This document shows, piece by piece, positions 5,545 to 6,972 of a stretch of 6,972 nt of DNA. Below the pieces are notes generated by a model. It was given only the letters and a program-made list of their open reading frames with translations, was not told the origin of the DNA and searched no databases. The position numbers were made by a program, and so were the translations under genes. The stretch covers positions 1 through 6,972 of the forward strand of contig JARDZH010000093.1 of the NCBI GenBank assembly GCA_029240955.1. The letters are read 5' to 3'. The stretch's first letter is position 1. Every line of letters starts with the position of its first letter. Origin of the DNA: Pseudomonas sp. GTDB taxonomy: Bacteria; Pseudomonadota; Gammaproteobacteria; Pseudomonadales; Pseudomonadaceae.

Positions 5545-6336
5545 TCAGCGAACCTCGAAGCCATCAGCGTCCATGTGCGCGGGAAACCGCGTGCGGTACG
5601 CATGCAGATCGGCGGCGCTGAGCGTCACGTGAAACACGCCGTCAGACGCAGCGACACTTAACAGCCCTTCGCCCTGATAATCCAGCACCTGGCTGTCGCC
5701 GGTATAAGCAAAGCCCTTACCGTCCTCGCCGATCCGATTCACCGCTGCCACGTAGCAGAGGTTCTCGATGGCCCGCGCCGGCAGCAGCCGGTTCCAGTGC
5801 TGGCGACGGGCGCCCGGCCAGTTGGCGGTATAGATCAGCAGATCGGTGTCATCCGCCGCTCGGCTCCAGACCGGAAACCTCAGGTCGTAGCAGATCAGCG
5901 GGCGGATTTGCCAGCCATTGAGGTCGAACACGACGCGCTGCTCGCCAGGACTGTAATGCTCATGCTCGCCGGCCATTCGAAACAGATGGCGTTTGTCGTA
6001 GTACGACAACTCGCCGTTCGGGCGCGCCCACAACAGGCGGTTGCGATAGCTGCCGTCGGCCGCACGGATGATCACGCTGCCAGTCACCACGGCCTGGATT
6101 CGCTCGGCCTGGGCCAGCATCCACACCGACGTCGGGCCGTTCTCCGATTCCGCCAGCGCTTCGGATTCCATGGAAAATCCAGTGGTGAACATTTCCGGCA
6201 GAATCACCAGATCGGCCTGCTCTGCCTGGCTAAGCAGGTGCTCAAAATGCTCAAGGTTGCTCTCGCGGTCGTGCCAGGCCAGTTCGGTCTGGATCAACGC
6301 GATATTCAGATTAGGTAGCTGGCTCAGATCACGCAT
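5545..6336 (-). CDS. yafV: Omega-amidase, nitrilase superfamily (YafV type)
   Basis: A 263-residue cytoplasmic amidohydrolase of the carbon-nitrogen hydrolase fold. Omega-amidases hydrolyse alpha-ketoglutaramate and alpha-ketosuccinamate, the keto acids left after glutamine or asparagine transamination, to 2-oxoglutarate or oxaloacetate plus ammonia. The Glu-Lys-Cys triad is intact: E48 in ILPEMFTTGF, K115 in YYDKRHLF and C149 in LICYDLRFP. DKRHLFRMAGEH and NWPGAR are strongly like E. coli YafV. The start at 6336 is chosen over one 45 codons upstream because GGAG (6345-6342) lies 5 nt before it, and the N-terminus then matches the family; the extension overlaps the aminotransferase. It overlaps the aminotransferase end by 13 nt, so the two are translationally coupled. 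It ends with in-frame tandem stops TGA TAG. Confidence 0.93.
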   Translation of the reverse strand: MRDLSQLPNLNIALIQTELAWHDRESNLEHFEHLLSQAEQADLVILPEMFTTGFSMESEALAESENGPTSVWMLAQAERIQAVVTGSVIIRAADGSYRNRLLWARPNGELSYYDKRHLFRMAGEHEHYSPGEQRVVFDLNGWQIRPLICYDLRFPVWSRAADDTDLLIYTANWPGARRQHWNRLLPARAIENLCYVAAVNRIGEDGKGFAYTGDSQVLDYQGEGLLSVAASDGVFHVTLSAADLHAYRTRFPAHMDADGFEVR

Positions 6337-6972
6337 AGTTTCTCCGCTGCCTGACGCAACGTCTCCTCGCGCTTGGCGAAGCACAGCCGAATCAATCGCT
6401 GCCCTTCGGGTGGGGTCTGATAGAAAACCGAGATGGGAATGCTCGCCACGCCGTGTTCGCGGGTCATCCACAGCGCCATGTCGACGTCATTAAGGTCCGG
6501 CCGAATGTTCGAGTAGTCCACCAACTGAAAGTAGGTGCCGGCGGCCGGTGTGAAGCTAAAGCGCGACCCTGCCAGCTGATTGCAGAAATAATCGCGCTTG
6601 GCCTGATAGAACGCAGGCAACTCCTCTACATGCTCCGGATGTTCCACCATGAAGTCCGCCAGCGCGTACTGCAAGGGCGTGACGCTGCAGAAGCTCACGT
6701 ACTGATGCACCTTGCGCAGCTCGGCCGTCAGCGCTGCTGGCGCCACGACGTATCCGGTCTTCCAGCCCGTCACGTGGTAAGTCTTGCCGAACGAATTGAC
6801 CACGAAGGCCCGCTGATACAGGGCCTCATGATCGAGCACGCTCGCGTGACGCGCGCCGTCGAAAACCAGATGCTCGTACACCTCGTCGCTCAGCAGGTAG
6901 ATATCCCGGTCGGCGATCAGCGCCGCCAACTGGTCGAGATCGGCCCGGCTGATCAGCGCGCCGCTCGGGTTA
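6324..6972 (-). CDS. ybdL: PLP-dependent methionine/aromatic aminotransferase (YbdL type), C-terminal part
   Basis: Class I/II fold-type I aminotransferase; the frame is open from the window edge (first full codon 6971-6969) to TGA 6326-6324, giving 215 residues of a protein usually about 380 long. The fragment begins at the conserved NPSG cofactor motif. Further motifs are SDEVYEH with the Asp and Tyr that contact PLP (fragment residues 29 and 32), the PLP-binding lysine in SFGKTYHVTGWKTGY (K63) and the substrate-carboxylate arginine in LIRLCFAKRE (R195). The sequence is strikingly like E. coli YbdL, a methionine, phenylalanine and histidine aminotransferase, and related enzymes regenerate methionine from its keto acid in the salvage pathway with glutamine as donor. 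The downstream omega-amidase would remove the resulting ketoglutaramate. Substrate preference is inferred, not visible. The start codon is outside the window; TTG 6929 is internal. Confidence 0.93.
   Translation of the reverse strand, partial: NPSGALISRADLDQLAALIADRDIYLLSDEVYEHLVFDGARHASVLDHEALYQRAFVVNSFGKTYHVTGWKTGYVVAPAALTAELRKVHQYVSFCSVTPLQYALADFMVEHPEHVEELPAFYQAKRDYFCNQLAGSRFSFTPAAGTYFQLVDYSNIRPDLNDVDMALWMTREHGVASIPISVFYQTPPEGQRLIRLCFAKREETLRQAAEKLCVI

Noticed and set aside
6337..6471. 45-residue N-terminal extension of the omega-amidase
   Set aside because: It overlaps the aminotransferase out of frame, does not resemble the nitrilase fold, and the start at 6336 has its own GGAG site.
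6927..6929. TTG as start of the aminotransferase
   Set aside because: The frame continues upstream with the conserved NPSG motif to the window edge, so this is an internal leucine codon.

Overview
The window looks like core chromosome of a fluorescent pseudomonad, most likely the Pseudomonas syringae/fluorescens lineage. This rests on protein resemblance (XseA, the 556-residue LeuA, a PA4872-type oxaloacetate decarboxylase), GC-rich codon use, and Pseudomonas-type REP palindromes in the intergenic gaps. It holds no transposase, phage, CRISPR or defence gene, and I found no undescribed multi-gene system.

Layout. (1) 1-1428, plus strand: the 3' part of xseA, the exonuclease VII large subunit, followed 3 nt later by a secreted M23 zinc peptidase. 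(2) 1429-1843: a REP doublet, a short tandem repeat of a REP tail, an AT-rich stretch with a terminator-like hairpin, then the leuA leader region. That region has a 12-bp direct repeat flanking a possible 32-codon leader ORF. (3) 1844-3514: leuA, first committed step of leucine synthesis, ended by a perfect 11-bp hairpin. (4) 3515-3886: a long gap with no convincing gene. (5) 3887-4756: a PEP mutase/isocitrate lyase superfamily oxaloacetate decarboxylase. (6) 4757-5074: a non-coding gap between convergent genes, filled with two kinds of REP palindrome. (7) 5075-5488, minus strand: a small FlxA-like coiled-coil protein directly behind an excellent sigma-28 (FliA) promoter. (8) 5545-6972, minus strand: an omega-amidase (YafV type) overlapping by 13 nt the end of a methionine-type aminotransferase (YbdL type), which runs off the window.

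How the genes work together. The aminotransferase and omega-amidase form a natural pair. Transamination with glutamine (or methionine salvage through its keto acid with an amide donor) makes the omega-amide of a keto acid, and the amidase hydrolyses it, which pulls the reaction forward. The FlxA-like gene lies behind the amidase on the same strand but appears to have its own flagellar-class promoter, so it probably belongs to the late flagellar regulon. leuA and the oxaloacetate decarboxylase each seem to be transcribed alone.

The two observations most worth following are the FliA promoter with the FlxA-like gene, and the possible leader/attenuator upstream of leuA.
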